In this document: one piece after another, positions 39,701 through 49,567 of the stretch
How positions within the stretch are numbered: the first letter of the stretch is position 1
Layout: each line of letters starts with the position of its first letter
Origin: Brachionus koreanus
Lineage: Eukaryota > Rotifera > Eurotatoria > Ploima > Brachionidae
Assembly (NCBI GenBank): GCA_016987375.1
Contig: PJRA01000077.1
Location: forward strand, 855,732 to 919,731
DNA: 64,000 nucleotides
Direction of reading: 5' to 3'
The notes under the pieces: generated by a model
What the model saw: the letters and a program-made list of their open reading frames with translations, nothing else
Database searches by the model: none
Told to the model about the DNA's origin: nothing
Position numbers and translations under genes: made by a program

Positions 39701-41008
39701 TATTAATATTATCTCCACTGCATAGATATTACAAAAAATCATTTTTACTAAATAGGAAAAAATAAAAAGAAGTTACCTTCTCTAAAGATATTTATTTAAA
39801 ATTTAACTTTAAATTGAAATTAGTTAAAATTTTAAAATAATTATAATGCATAAACTGGTAATTTAATAATTGTCACTTTTGTGTTTCTAAAACTAACTAA
39901 AGTTCCTCTAAATTTATTTATTTAATTAAAGTTTAAGTCCTATGGACAAATTGAGATAAGAATATTGGACAGTTAAATATCCATTTTACAATTAAGTAAA
40001 AAATTCAGTTTGTTTTATAAAAAAAAATGATTAAGATTATTCAATATACAATATTCTATTAAATAAAAATAGTATTTTATCGAGTCGGTTAGTCAAGAGT
40101 TGCTACGTTGATTCATACATAAATAAATCATATCAATTGAAAAATTTACTAATATGTTATTTCATTTTAGTAAATTAAAATCAAACAACATCAAGAAATT
40201 AATTTTATTAATTTTAAATCACTTATAATCATTAATTTGCTTTTATTTATCACTAAAAAAATTTTGAAACGAATCAATACAACTCGATTTTAAATGCATT
40301 TACACACTAAATTAATTTTGACTGAATTAATTTTTTTTTTTACTAATTTGATAGATCGAAGATATAGATCATTTTCAAGAGATTATTATATGGGTAATTG
40401 TTTTACTCCGTGTTTGTTAGAGTGGCTTTTTAAATTCTTCCCTCTTAATTCAAATCATTTTAATTTGATTTAATAAATAATTTTTTTTTCAAAGGAGATC
40501 GAAGCAGTCCGTCGTCGGCAAGACGCCGCGGAACTGATTTCACACAAATGGATGCAAGTCTCTGGTTTACTCAAGCAAAAGCAGATCTTGAATCGGCAAA
40601 TAACGACATGCACCCGCTGACTGGCAAGCCAGCATACGAATGGGTCTGTTACAAGTGTTATCGAGCAGTTGAGAAAGCGTTGCGTGCATATCACTATTTT
40701 AAGGGAAACGGTAAGCTGCCTGCTAGTGATATTCACGGTCTACTGCTTGGAGTTGATACAAATATTAGAGACATAGCGTTTAGGTTTTGTAATTTTATTG
40801 GCAACGAGGCTAATTCTATGCAATATCCTGGAATCGCAAGATTCGGAAAAACACCAAATGAAGTCTTCCCATTGAGTAAGTTAAATGCTTGTTAATATCA
40901 ATTTAAAGTTAAATTTAATCTCAATAATTTTAAGCTAAAGCCGAGCAAGCTTTGGAATATGGCAAAGAATTGTTAAAGCTAGTTGAAGATATTATTTATG
41001 CAAGTTAA
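18770..41008 (+). CDS. SACS: Sacsin-like giant co-chaperone (Hsp90-like repeat, J-domain, HEPN)
   Basis: Nine exons join in phase: 18770-19031, 20431-21137, 24178-24867, 26304-27420, 29099-31876, 33686-38047, 38123-38137, 40495-40875 and 40935-41008, giving 3461 residues (human 4579). Residues 1-300 are Ser/Asn/Pro-rich. An Hsp90-like sacsin repeat starts near 310: YQGPALCITYDAI, HISDFIAILSGFKVAFVDP and GTIIRLPLR match human sacsin, but the ATP-site residues are not conserved. A long alpha-helical region with LISVPKEWRCGEE follows. A J-domain has WHPDKN near 3165, then a Ser/Gly linker, then a HEPN domain (WFTQAKADLESANND, EWVCYKCYRAVEKAL). Known role: sacsin links Hsp70 chaperones to intermediate filaments and mitochondria. 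No N-terminal ubiquitin-like domain is visible and only one repeat is recognised. Introns 1 (19032-20430) and 4 (27421-29098) show nothing bounded. Confidence 0.92.
22744..22965. mobile_element. TTAA-type MITE, family A (copy 2), in sacsin intron 2
   Basis: A 222-bp element with ends TCAACACTAGAAGTACC and, on the other strand, TTAACTCTAGAAGCAC. Length and termini match the elements at 512-734 and 25461-25682. One flanking TTAA has decayed to TCAA, indicating an old insertion. No coding capacity. Confidence 0.7.
23737..23940 (+). other. Possible alternative first coding exon of sacsin
   Basis: An ATG-initiated open stretch begins MSSLNPKAKFNNSN and is Asn/Ser/Thr-rich like the known sacsin N-terminus. 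It lies just after a pyrimidine tract and AG (23726) and ends at a perfect GTAAGT at 23941 in phase 0, the phase needed to join exon 24178. The same frame in fact remains open through 23941-24177 into exon 3, so a longer form is also possible. If used, the product would lack residues 1-323 of the long form. It cannot be an in-frame internal exon after exon 2 because the leader contains a stop. Confidence 0.35.
25441..25855. repeat. Dispersed repeat family B (copy 1), split by a MITE
   Basis: TAAAGATCAAAAGCAAG (25441 onward) and ATGCAACATGGTGCAGCATTC (from about 25683) are adjacent in the copy at 38614-38806 but are separated here by the MITE 25461-25682. Further similarity (aaatttggcttcagtgc, ctttgca) is shared with 41455-41606. 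It lies in sacsin intron 3. Confidence 0.6.
25461..25682. mobile_element. TTAA-flanked MITE, family A (copy 3), in sacsin intron 3
   Basis: 222 bp, bounded by TTAA (25461-25464 and 25679-25682). Ends: TTAAACTCTAGAAAGTCCG and, on the other strand, TTAAGACTAGAAAGCCCG. The interior is AT-rich and related to that of 512-734. It is inserted into an older repeat, which gives an internal empty-site comparison. Confidence 0.8.
33099..33246. mobile_element. Short MITE with CCGTATTCCCT ends, in sacsin intron 5
   Basis: CCGTATTCCCT (33099-33109) and AGGGAATACGG (33236-33246) are perfect 11-bp inverted termini around 148 bp that are GC-richer than the surrounding intron. No coding capacity. No convincing target duplication could be fixed, so the superfamily is unknown. 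Confidence 0.6.
38123..38137 (+). other. 15-nt microexon of sacsin
   Basis: Between a strong acceptor (TTTCCTGCAG) and a GTTTGT donor lie 15 bases that join exon 6 (phase 1) to exon 8 (phase 1), adding five codons (N-S-T-E-N region). As both neighbours are phase 1, skipping would also keep the frame. Failure to splice at the donor would add about 13 residues and a stop, removing the HEPN domain. Confidence 0.6.
38614..38806. repeat. Dispersed repeat family B (copy 2), in sacsin intron 7
   Basis: Contains AATCAAAAGCAAG followed nine bases later by ATGCAACATGGTTCAACATTC, the uninterrupted arrangement of the repeat found at 25441-25855. Right end not defined. Confidence 0.5.
38864..39069. repeat. 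Palindromic repeat (possible MITE), in sacsin intron 7
   Basis: The left arm (38864-38913, with CAGTGACAGCCATTGGC and TTTGATGGCCGT) is imperfectly repeated in inverse orientation by the right arm (39014-39069, with ACCATCAAAGACGGC and GCACTGACGGCATCTAAC). A related single arm is seen at 47894-47972. The GC-rich arms contrast with AT-rich surroundings. Confidence 0.5.
39912..39945. repeat. (ATTT)n-AAAGTTTAAGTCCTATGG repeat
   Basis: A short (ATTT)n run is followed by AAAGTTTAAGTCCTATGG. The same arrangement with one base changed ends exactly at the assembly gap at 57434. On the minus strand it reads as a unique sequence followed by an (AAAT)n tail, as at the 3' end of a LINE or SINE. Confidence 0.45.
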
Positions 41009-42522
41009 GTGTAGAGTTTAGAAGTCTCTAAGAGAAGAAATTGTTTGCTAAAAATTGTAAAATTTTCAAAATTTCATAAAATATTGTTTGAATTGATTAT
41101 ATATTTTTTTTTCATTCAATTGACAATTATTAATTTATATTCTATGCTAAATAAAAGTAATTCTCTTTGAAAATTTGTTTTTTATTATGAACTATCAATT
41201 GTTAAAATTTAACAAATAATATTAACTTAAATACTGAATAAATTATTTATAAAGAATTTTTTTTCACTTAAAATATTTAAATCTTATTAATAAAAAATCA
41301 ATGATTTGAAAAGTAAAAAATATATAAAGAAATACACCTGATAAAGAGTCAAAAAATTAGCCATGAAGTATTTACGCAGAAATTAAAATTTCAGTAGCAA
41401 TTATTTATCAGAAGTTTAATAAACTTTTAATTTATATTTTTTGTTTTCCAGAAAATAGAATTTAAAATTTAGCATAATTTGAATTTTGACAAGTTTGGCT
41501 GAAGTGCATTTTGCAGTGACTTTGAACATCATAGTAGACTAAAACAATTGATGCAATTGTTCTATGTTGTAATAATTTGCATTTATGGCATTTGCTTTTG
41601 ATCTTTAAATTAAAAGTTTAAAGAATTTTTAATAATGATTATTAATTGATAATTAATGTGTAGCGACAAGTTGGATCCGAATGCCAACTTTCGGTTTACT
41701 CATTGTGGCTGTGGTGTCACCAAATAAGTAAACTTTTATTTGCTAAATGATGATATGCTACTACTTATATAATGAAAATGTTAAAGAGGAGAAAAACAAA
41801 TATCTAATAGTTTGAGACTCGTTTCTAAGCTTAGTTTTCTTTTTCGATTTTTATTTTATTTACTTTACCAAAGCATAGAACGGCCGTTTTCCAAATAATT
41901 TTCCATTTAGATTTAAATAAAGAATTATTTAACTTATAAAACTCTTCCTGGACTTACTGAACACAATAATATTCATTGAGTAATTGTATATTGAAGTATT
42001 TATTGCAAAAACATATTATGAAAGTTGACATTTAATGTTATAATTTATTTTTTATGTCTGCAAATTCAAAAAAATTCTAAATGCAAAAATATGCACAATA
42101 CCTGGCTATAGTTTTACATTTTATGCCTTACATGAAAATATTTCTTTGCATTAATTTTTTCAATTAAAAATTTCTTGTGTAAAATAAGTTTTTATCCGGA
42201 TATTAGGTACCAACAAGGTTGTTTACCATGTTAAGATAAGCCAATAAATTTTCAAACAAAAAAAAATTATTTTTGAAGATATGCTCTTTTCCAGGAAAAA
42301 ATGCCTCAAACAGAATTTTAAGAAATAAAATCTCTTTTTTGATAGCTTCTGCAAACAAGACGTAATATGATCAATAAATCTATTTAGCTCAAATAAGTGA
42401 AAATTATCCTATGTTAATTTAATTCAAATAACTTAATATTTTTAATCATAAACTAATTTCACAATCAAATTCGTTTAAAAATTTTAATTTCAATTTTAAT
42501 TAAGTTTCTATCTTTTATTTAA
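41009..42522. other. intergenic between sacsin and DUSP
   Basis: AATAAA at 41150-41155 may end sacsin transcripts. A repeat B copy lies at 41455-41606. Around 41665-41685 is a small hairpin (AAGTTGG/CCAACTT) in GC-richer DNA of unknown meaning. No gene seen. Confidence 0.45.
41455..41606. repeat. Dispersed repeat family B (copy 3)
   Basis: Shares AAGTTTGGCTGAAGTGCATTTTGCA with the 25.7-kb copy and ends TTGCTTTTGATCTTTA (41591-41606), the exact reverse complement of the left end of that copy. The family therefore has inverted termini and is probably a MITE. Confidence 0.5.
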
Positions 42523-43026
42523 ATGTCAAGCTCTAAAATTTCTATAAAGTCTTTCGATTATTCTGAAATAATCAAAGATTTTTTATTTATCGGAAGTCAT
42601 CAATCATCTAGACATTTAGAGGGGTTAAATGCATTAGGAATTACTCATATTCTTGTTTTATCAGGAAAATGTCAATATCCATCCGAATTTATTTATGGCA
42701 TTTTTCATTTAAAAGATGGCTTAGTATCGGAAGAAATAGATGAAAAATTTCTAAAAATATCTCAATTTATTGAAGAAGCTCGGCAAAATTCAATCAATCG
42801 GATTTTTGTACATTGCAGCGCTGGTCTCAGTCGTTCACCATACATTGTAATCAAATATTTAATCAAACATTTTGGCTTAAATCTTAATTCTGCATTTGAA
42901 TTAGTTAAAAAGTCAAGACCTCAAATCCGTATGCATGAATGCTATTGTAGTGATTTAATTAAAGTGGATACAGCAAATACATGTTCATTGGAAAAAATTT
43001 CAAATAGGAAAATGAACTTTAAATAA
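42523..43026 (+). CDS. Dual-specificity protein phosphatase, atypical small type
   Basis: Single-exon gene of 167 residues consisting of little more than a DSP catalytic domain. The substrate-binding lead YSEIIKDFLFIGSHQSS and GITHILVLSG are followed by HLKDGLVSEE with the likely general-acid Asp, and the P-loop HCSAGLSRSPYIVIKYL (HCxxGxxRS) at about residues 105-121, with catalytic Cys and Arg intact. RPQIRMHECYCSDL ends the domain. There is no rhodanese/CH2 kinase-docking domain, so it is not a classical MKP. Substrates cannot be told. It would hydrolyse phosphotyrosine and phosphothreonine in protein (or other phosphoesters, as some atypical DUSPs do). The start ATG is the first in a long open frame. 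Confidence 0.92.
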   Translation: MSSSKISIKSFDYSEIIKDFLFIGSHQSSRHLEGLNALGITHILVLSGKCQYPSEFIYGIFHLKDGLVSEEIDEKFLKISQFIEEARQNSINRIFVHCSAGLSRSPYIVIKYLIKHFGLNLNSAFELVKKSRPQIRMHECYCSDLIKVDTANTCSLEKISNRKMNFK

Positions 43027-43589
43027 ACTATTGAAGATTTTTCTCAATCTTCATTATTTTCTCTTAAGTTAATAAAATATTTTTTAGATGTTTTATTTGT
43101 AAAAAAATTAGATCATTCAAATTTAATTTTGTTTATTTAAAACTTTTAGCAAAGAGTTTCTAAAAAAAGGCTAAGGGGATATTTTCTAAGAAATTTTTTC
43201 CCTTCTCTTTCTAGGATCTAGATTGGTAGCCATATCAATCGCATTATCTAATTTAGTTAAAATATAAAATATAAAATTAATGATCTGATCTTTAAAATTT
43301 TATTTTTTAAAATTTTATTATAAAAAGTAAAAATCTGAAAAATACAAAGTGAATATTTGATAAATTTATACAGTAAAGTTAAGTAACTTCTAGATCGTTT
43401 TTTCTTATTCAATATACATTATCAAAAAATTATTTTAAAAGAATTCAAAAAAAATTTATTTTTATAAATCGTGTCTTTAAAATTTTCAATTAATTTATAT
43501 TTTTTTAATTGTTTAAAAAAAATTTAAATGCTATTATTTTTGTATTCATATTGGTAAAAAAAAACCCTGCCTTGATTAGACAATTTATA
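43027..43589. other. intergenic, nothing recognised
   Basis: AT-rich, without supported features between the DUSP and LINE fragments. Confidence 0.45.
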
Positions 43590-43885
43590 ACAGATATGGG
43601 ACAAGAAAACTAAAAAAAATCTTGAAAACGATCTAGGAATTTATATTCAAAATGATTCAAAATAGCGAAACCACTTGTGGAAATCGTATTTTGGGTATGA
43701 TAGTTAATAAAAAGTTCAAGAAGTTGAACATAGACTAATTAAGAATGCTTTACACAGCACTAGTAAGACCTCATTTAGATTTTGCCATAAGTTCATGGTG
43801 TCAATTTCTTGAAAAAGATATTTCAGTAATCGAGAAGATACAAAGAAGAGCAACCAAGATTATTCCTTAACATTGGACATATGAT
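43590..43885 (+). mobile_element. LINE reverse transcriptase fragment (C-terminal), degenerate
   Basis: The translation across frames gives LENDLGIYIQND, then TALVRPHLDFAISSWCQFL and EKIQRRATKIIP, the same region of the reverse transcriptase as seen at 1095 and 4149. Stops and shifts are present. It precedes, in the wrong order, the palm fragment at 44038, so it belongs to a separate insertion. Confidence 0.75.
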
Positions 43886-44213
43886 TTAACTTAACCGAAT
43901 TAGGCGCTTGGGTGGTGATTTAATTTAATCATTTATAATAATTAATGCACATGAAATTATTAATTCTGAGAATGGTCTAAATTTTTCTTGTAATTTCTTC
44001 TAATTCCCTAAATTATTTAATAAATAATTTAGTCTTTTTTAGATTTCTCGAGGCACTTGATCGCGTTTCGCATAAGCTACTAAAGATCAAGTTAAAGAGC
44101 TATGGATTTACCGGTAAGCTTTTGGTGTGGCTAAAAATATTTCTCCAAGATAGGAAACAGAGAGTAGTAATAGGTCAGTATGAATCTGATTGGGTTGATG
44201 TGCTAAGTGAGGT

Positions 44214-44932
44214 NNNNNNNNNNNNNNNNNNNNNNNNNNNNNNNNNNNNNNNNNNNNNNNNNNNNNNNNNNNNNNNNNNNNNNNNNNNNNNNNNNNNNNN
44301 NNNNNNNNNNNNNNNNNNNNNNNNNNNNNNNNNNNNNNNNNNNNNNNNNNNNNNNNNNNNNNNNNNNNNNNNNNNNNNNNNNNNNNNNNNNNNNNNNNNN
44401 NNNNNNNNNNNNNNNNNNNNNNNNNNNNNNNNNNNNNNNNNNNNNNNNNNNNNNNNNNNNNNNNNNNNNNNNNNNNNNNNNNNNNNNNNNNNNNNNNNNN
44501 NNNNNNNNNNNNNNNNNNNNNNNNNNNNNNNNNNNNNNNNNNNNNNNNNNNNNNNNNNNNNNNNNNNNNNNNNNNNNNNNNNNNNNNNNNNNNNNNNNNN
44601 NNNNNNNNNNNNNNNNNNNNNNNNNNNNNNNNNNNNNNNNNNNNNNNNNNNNNNNNNNNNNNNNNNNNNNNNNNNNNNNNNNNNNNNNNNNNNNNNNNNN
44701 NNNNNNNNNNNNNNNNNNNNNNNNNNNNNNNNNNNNNNNNNNNNNNNNNNNNNNNNNNNNNNNNNNNNNNNNNNNNNNNNNNNNNNNNNNNNNNNNNNNN
44801 NNNNNNNNNNNNNNNNNNNNNNNNNNNNNNNNNNNNNNNNNNNNNNNNNNNNNNNNNNNNNNNNNNNNNNNNNNNNNNNNNNNNNNNNNNNNNNNNNNNN
44901 NNNNNNNNNNNNNNNNNNNNNNNNNNNNNNNN
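44214..44932. other. Assembly gap (719 N)
   Basis: A run of N inside the LINE. Long open frames reported through it are artefacts. Confidence 1.
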
Positions 44933-45031
44933 CGGTTGTCACAGCTAGTTCGATAAACCAGTTCAAAAACAGACTGGACAATATCGGTAGAAATAAAAAA
45001 ATGAAAAGTCTACTATAGCGGGATTACTATA

Positions 45032-45064
45032 ACGGTCAAGTTTAGTTAAACTAAACTTGGCCGT
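45032..45064 (+). repeat. 3' stem-loop of the LINE
   Basis: ACGGTCAAGTTTAG and its near-perfect inverse CTAAACTTGGCCGT form a long hairpin directly before an ATT microsatellite; the one mismatch becomes a G-U pair in RNA. A 3' hairpin next to a microsatellite is typical of the RNA end recognised by LINE reverse transcriptases. Confidence 0.6.
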
Positions 45065-45404
45065 AGAATATTAACTATTATTATTATTATTCTGTCTGTT
45101 CCTGACAGAAGTACAATTTGAGGAGACATATTAAATGTGTTGCTAGGAAAGAAGTAAAAAACTGCATGCAACGATAACAGTCAAATTTACTACCATAGCT
45201 TCAAGGAAGCTTTAGGCATTAATAGTAGATTTGAGAAATATTAATTTTAAAATAAATAAATACAGCTATTAGCTATAATCAAAACTTTATTTTAAAAAAA
45301 TCTCGATTTTATATATTTTAATATTGAATCAAGAAAAATTTAGCTTATTTCATAAAAAGAGGCCTAAAAATTTAAATTTCACAAAATATTTTGAATTTAA
45401 TATT

Positions 45405-47156
45405 TTAAAAATTAATATAAATTTTTTTATAATTCATTATGAAAGAAACTATAAGCCAAACAACAACCCAATAAAAAGAATTAGACAAAAGCAAAAAGTG
45501 AGAACTCCCAAAATAAAAATTAGGAAAATAGTTTCCAAAAACGATATGACCAATATAGACCACTATTGAATTTCTGCCCATATACAAAAAAGGAGCACCT
45601 GAATACCAATCGAGCATATCGATAAAAATAAATAATATACTCAAACCTAAAAGTCCTCCTGATGCCATTACAAAAATAAAACTTAATGACCATAAATTCT
45701 TATTTATTGGAATCCATCCATCATTTATACTAAACTTGCACAATATTAAACCTAGTAATCCAAATAAAACTGCAAAAAAAATAAATCTTGCAATCATTTT
45801 TATTTTTTCCTCATAGTGCAAAATGATATGTCCAGTCATGACACCAAAATAAGTAAGCACGCAGCTAGTCAAGCATCCAAGTAAGCCCTCGGGGTCGTAA
45901 GGTACTGTATTTTTGTAAACAAATTTACATGTCGGGTCTTGATACATGTGCTTTGGGCCTAAAATTTTACGATCTATGAATCCTGCGGCTCCTCCTGTAC
46001 AATCAAAATGCGAACCATTTTCGTGTAGTCCACCAGGTCCTAAATAACCAGTTTGACAATTGTCTAATGGCAAAAAAAAACTGACAAAAAGCCACAAAAT
46101 AGCCAAGAATGAAATAACCAACCATTGAATCCAATAACTAAATATTTCGATAAATTTTTTTTGGTTATTATATAAAGTTGTAATGTATTGGTAATTGTTT
46201 AATTTCATGCTTAAAAGTTCTAAAAGAGCCATAACAAAATAAGAAATTGAAAATCGTTGTAAAACTCCCATTATTCTTAATTCATTTAGTTTCAAATCTG
46301 ATGAATTTGATGTAACCAGGCCAAAAAAAAACAGTAAAAGTGTTCTTCTAATTATTTTGATTACAACCAAGAATAGTTTAATATCATTTTGTCGAAAAAT
46401 GCTTTTAAATGAAAGAGGAATTGAAACTCCCATAAGAAATATAAATAAAGGAAATACAGTGTCAGCCAAATTTAGTCCGTTCCATACTGAATGATCCAAT
46501 ACTGAATAGCCACCAGCGCCAAAATTAACAAATATCATGATACTTAGACATAAACCGCGTAATACATCAATGCTTTTTATTCTATTTGATCTTACGCTTG
46601 GTCTCAAAACACCCTCTTGGTCTTCATTTATTACAATACGATCCGTTTCTGTTTCTGGTTGATTAATCAAACGATTTTTAAACTTAATCAAAATAAATTT
46701 GATTAGAAAATAAAAAATGTATAGAAATAATAAAATGCTTGGTAAGGTAATTAGCGGCTGATATTTCTTTTCATTTCCATCAACTATCGTTTCCAAATAG
46801 CAGTCTAATTTATCGTTTAGAGCATCAATACGAATTTTAATTAAAGAATTTTCGTTTAATAAAATTGATTTTTGGGAAAGTGATTGACACACAAGTTCAT
46901 TTGTAGCAATCAATTTGAAGAAAAAAAAATAATCTGGATAAAAAGTATCTAAATGCACTGTGTTGTTTAACAGATGATTGAAGCGGCCAAAGTTAGTTGG
47001 TTTACACTTATGACATTCACTATTTCTAATGCTAACACTTATGGTGCTTGTTGAGTTTGTTTCAAAAATAATCGTAGAATTGATGCTGTTTTCTGTCAAT
47101 ATAAAATTTCCATTCAAAAAAATAAGAATTAAAATGATCATTAACAAAGAATTCAT
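45405..47156 (-). CDS. HGSNAT: Heparan-alpha-glucosaminide N-acetyltransferase
   Basis: Single-exon gene, 583 residues. A signal-like hydrophobic start (LLMIILILIFLNG) leads into a luminal domain with a CHKC motif, then a first membrane span near 135-160. The family block RIKSIDVLRGLCLSIMIFVN then GYSVLDHSVWNGLNLADTVF contains the conserved His expected to accept the acetyl group. FPLFIFLMGVSIPLSF, ELRIMGVLQRFSISYF, GYLGPGGLHENGSHFDCTGG and DPEGLLGCLTS match the family, with about eleven spans in total. HGSNAT carries acetyl from cytosolic acetyl-CoA across the lysosomal membrane to heparan sulfate glucosamine. It has no intron here, while neighbours of similar size have several. The 3' end is close to a LINE. 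Confidence 0.94.
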   Translation of the reverse strand: MNSLLMIILILIFLNGNFILTENSINSTIIFETNSTSTISVSIRNSECHKCKPTNFGRFNHLLNNTVHLDTFYPDYFFFFKLIATNELVCQSLSQKSILLNENSLIKIRIDALNDKLDCYLETIVDGNEKKYQPLITLPSILLFLYIFYFLIKFILIKFKNRLINQPETETDRIVINEDQEGVLRPSVRSNRIKSIDVLRGLCLSIMIFVNFGAGGYSVLDHSVWNGLNLADTVFPLFIFLMGVSIPLSFKSIFRQNDIKLFLVVIKIIRRTLLLFFFGLVTSNSSDLKLNELRIMGVLQRFSISYFVMALLELLSMKLNNYQYITTLYNNQKKFIEIFSYWIQWLVISFLAILWLFVSFFLPLDNCQTGYLGPGGLHENGSHFDCTGGAAGFIDRKILGPKHMYQDPTCKFVYKNTVPYDPEGLLGCLTSCVLTYFGVMTGHIILHYEEKIKMIARFIFFAVLFGLLGLILCKFSINDGWIPINKNLWSLSFIFVMASGGLLGLSILFIFIDMLDWYSGAPFLYMGRNSIVVYIGHIVFGNYFPNFYFGSSHFLLLSNSFYWVVVWLIVSFIMNYKKIYINF

Positions 47157-49567
47157 TTTTTAGCTATTTTTTTAAAAACGATAAGATAATTTTGAAAAAT
47201 TTTAGATCAAAATTTCATATTAATTATTTTTATAAAGATATTAAAGAGGCTATCAACTAAAATTATAGTTTATTTCGCATTGTGATAATTTTTTGCATTA
47301 CTGTATTTTAGAATTAATGAACTAGTGCCTAATATTTTTATCCAGAATCTCTATTCTTTGAATATTTTTGTAGACCTAATCAAATTGCCACAAATATGTT
47401 ATTTATTGAATTTTATTAAATTAAAATTATGAAAATTAAAAATATAATTTACATTTTTTCTTATGATAAAAAAGCTTTCCATTTATCTTTTTAAAATATT
47501 TTTCATCATTAAAATTAAAAAGTTATTCTCATAAATTATTGAGTCCTATTTCAAAATTTCATTATTTGTGACGCATATCGATCGATTTCTAAATTAAAAT
47601 TACATAGATATTTTTATAAATGAATCAAACACATTAGTTTTTTGAAATTTAAGCTGAGATAAGATTTTTAAGTAAAAAAATTTGGCTGCTTAAACTTTTT
47701 AAAAATAATAATTTTTAATTTTTAAATCAGTTAAAAAAAACATTCAAAAAACAAATTGAATTTTTTCAAAAATAAATTTAAAAAAGTAAAAATAATTTTT
47801 TTAAAAGCTTTTGAATTTTTAAATTTCATATACTCAATTCTTTGATCTATCGAATTTTTTTATTTGAAAATTTTTAGAATTTTATTATATTTTACATGGC
47901 CATCAAAACAGCCAACACCAAATTCTGGCGGTCCAGTGGCGGTCACTGACGGTAGCCAAAACTAAAAAAAATTGCCAAATAATTAGTAACCAAAATTAAC
48001 AGATAAAATTTATTCTAATTTTTTTAAATGTTTTTTTAAAATTTTTTTTATTCAAGAAAAAATCATCAAGATAGATATAACATCTAGAGCCTAAAAACTG
48101 TCTAGCTTTTGCTTATAATTTGAGGTACATTAATAACTTAAGTTAAGAGAATGAATCACATTTTTAAAGTATTTTTAATAATTAGTGAATTGGTTTTAAA
48201 ATTATTAGTGGAGATGATTTTAAGATTTATCAATAAAAGTTTCGTAAAAAATCACAAAAAATATTTTAAAATAAAAAAGAAAAATTCACATCATTTAAAT
48301 TTTTAAAATGCATTTAAAGGGCATTCATTGAAGGTAAATTTTGTTCACAATCATAAATTATTTATTCCCTTAGAAATAAAATGTATTATCTTTATCTATT
48401 GTACAGCCAAGATAATTAATAGTTTCTAGGTTCAAATTGATAAGAAATGCTCAAATAAAATCCATAAGTGCGCCAATAACTCTAATCACAAAATTCAATT
48501 TTGCGAAAACTAAACCGTAGAAACACTGATCTTACTCGTGTGTATTACACAGAGAAGAGTTGTTTTCAATCTTTTATTTTTTTTAAGGTAAAAATTGTTG
48601 AAATTATTATATTAATTTTTTGTTTTAATTAAAAAAATTTATGGGCAAATATTTTTTTTCTTAATTTTCTCATTTCATATTCTTTATCTAACCTTTTTGT
48701 TTTTATTTTTAAAATGTATTAATAATAAAAAAAGAAGCACTAATTGTTAACAAAAAATTTAAATAAATTACTAATAATGTTATGTTTGTCATTATTATTA
48801 AATTAGCTAATAAATTCGTCTAAATTTTGAACTTGAAATCAAAAAAATTTTAGGTATAAATTAATTAAAATAAAAAGTTTTATTTGAAAAATTTAACTTA
48901 TCATTTTTTATTAATAATATTGAATCTTTATCTTTTAAAAGTGTCCCAAGTGATAAACCATAGTCTCAGACATTATAATTTTTAATATTTTTGGAATTTA
49001 AAATCAGATATTTTAAATTATTAAAGAAAATTTTTCCCAATAACTTTTAACTAAACTATCAGCTTTAATTTAAAACAAAAATCATTTAAGATTGATGGAA
49101 TCCGAAGGAGGTTTGAGACTTAAAATTTGACATATCTTATTACAATTTATGATTTGAGGCACTAAAAGTTTTTTTTTCTTAAATCGAGCACTATTAATAT
49201 GTACTAATATTAATAATAAGTTTAATAAGCATTTTACAATACCTTTTCCAAACAAACAATCGCATTTTATAATTCATTTAAATTTCATTTTATAAATTCT
49301 AGTTTTAAATTTATTTTTTATGCAAATATTATATGGTTAAATGAAAAAAGATTTCTTGTAAAAAGAAATTTTTAATGCCAAGGTTTAGTAAGCTTTAACT
49401 CGATGGGATTGCAGTATTTTTTACTACTACCATTAGTACAAATATGATCATTTTTTATTAAAAAAAAACTGAAAAAAAATTCATTTAATTTATTTCTTTT
49501 TATATAAAAGCAAAAATCTAATATACTAGACTAATAACATTGCCATAGGAATAATTTCCTATTTGTT
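47157..49567. other. intergenic between HGSNAT and the filament gene
   Basis: 2.4 kb of AT-rich DNA. One arm of the palindromic repeat seen at 38864 lies at 47894-47972. No gene or RNA supported. Confidence 0.45.

Larger units (their letters stand above)
44038..45095 (+). mobile_element. LINE copy spanning an assembly gap
   Basis: Left of the gap: EALDRVSHKLLKIKL and WLKIFLQDRKQRVVIGQY, the palm of a non-LTR reverse transcriptase up to just before the PQGS motif. Right of the gap: VTASSINQFKNRLD then a stop, the usual last residues of such elements. The 3' UTR ends in a 33-bp near-perfect palindrome (45032-45064) and an (ATT)n run. The frames on both sides are open, so this copy may be young. 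Its full coding state is hidden by 719 unknown bases. Confidence 0.85.

Noticed and set aside
44122..45018. 298-codon frame through unknown bases
   Set aside because: Its length comes from N in the gap; only the flanking LINE codons are real.
45324..45569. 81-codon plus-strand frame
   Set aside because: Antisense to the C-terminus of HGSNAT and its 3' flank.
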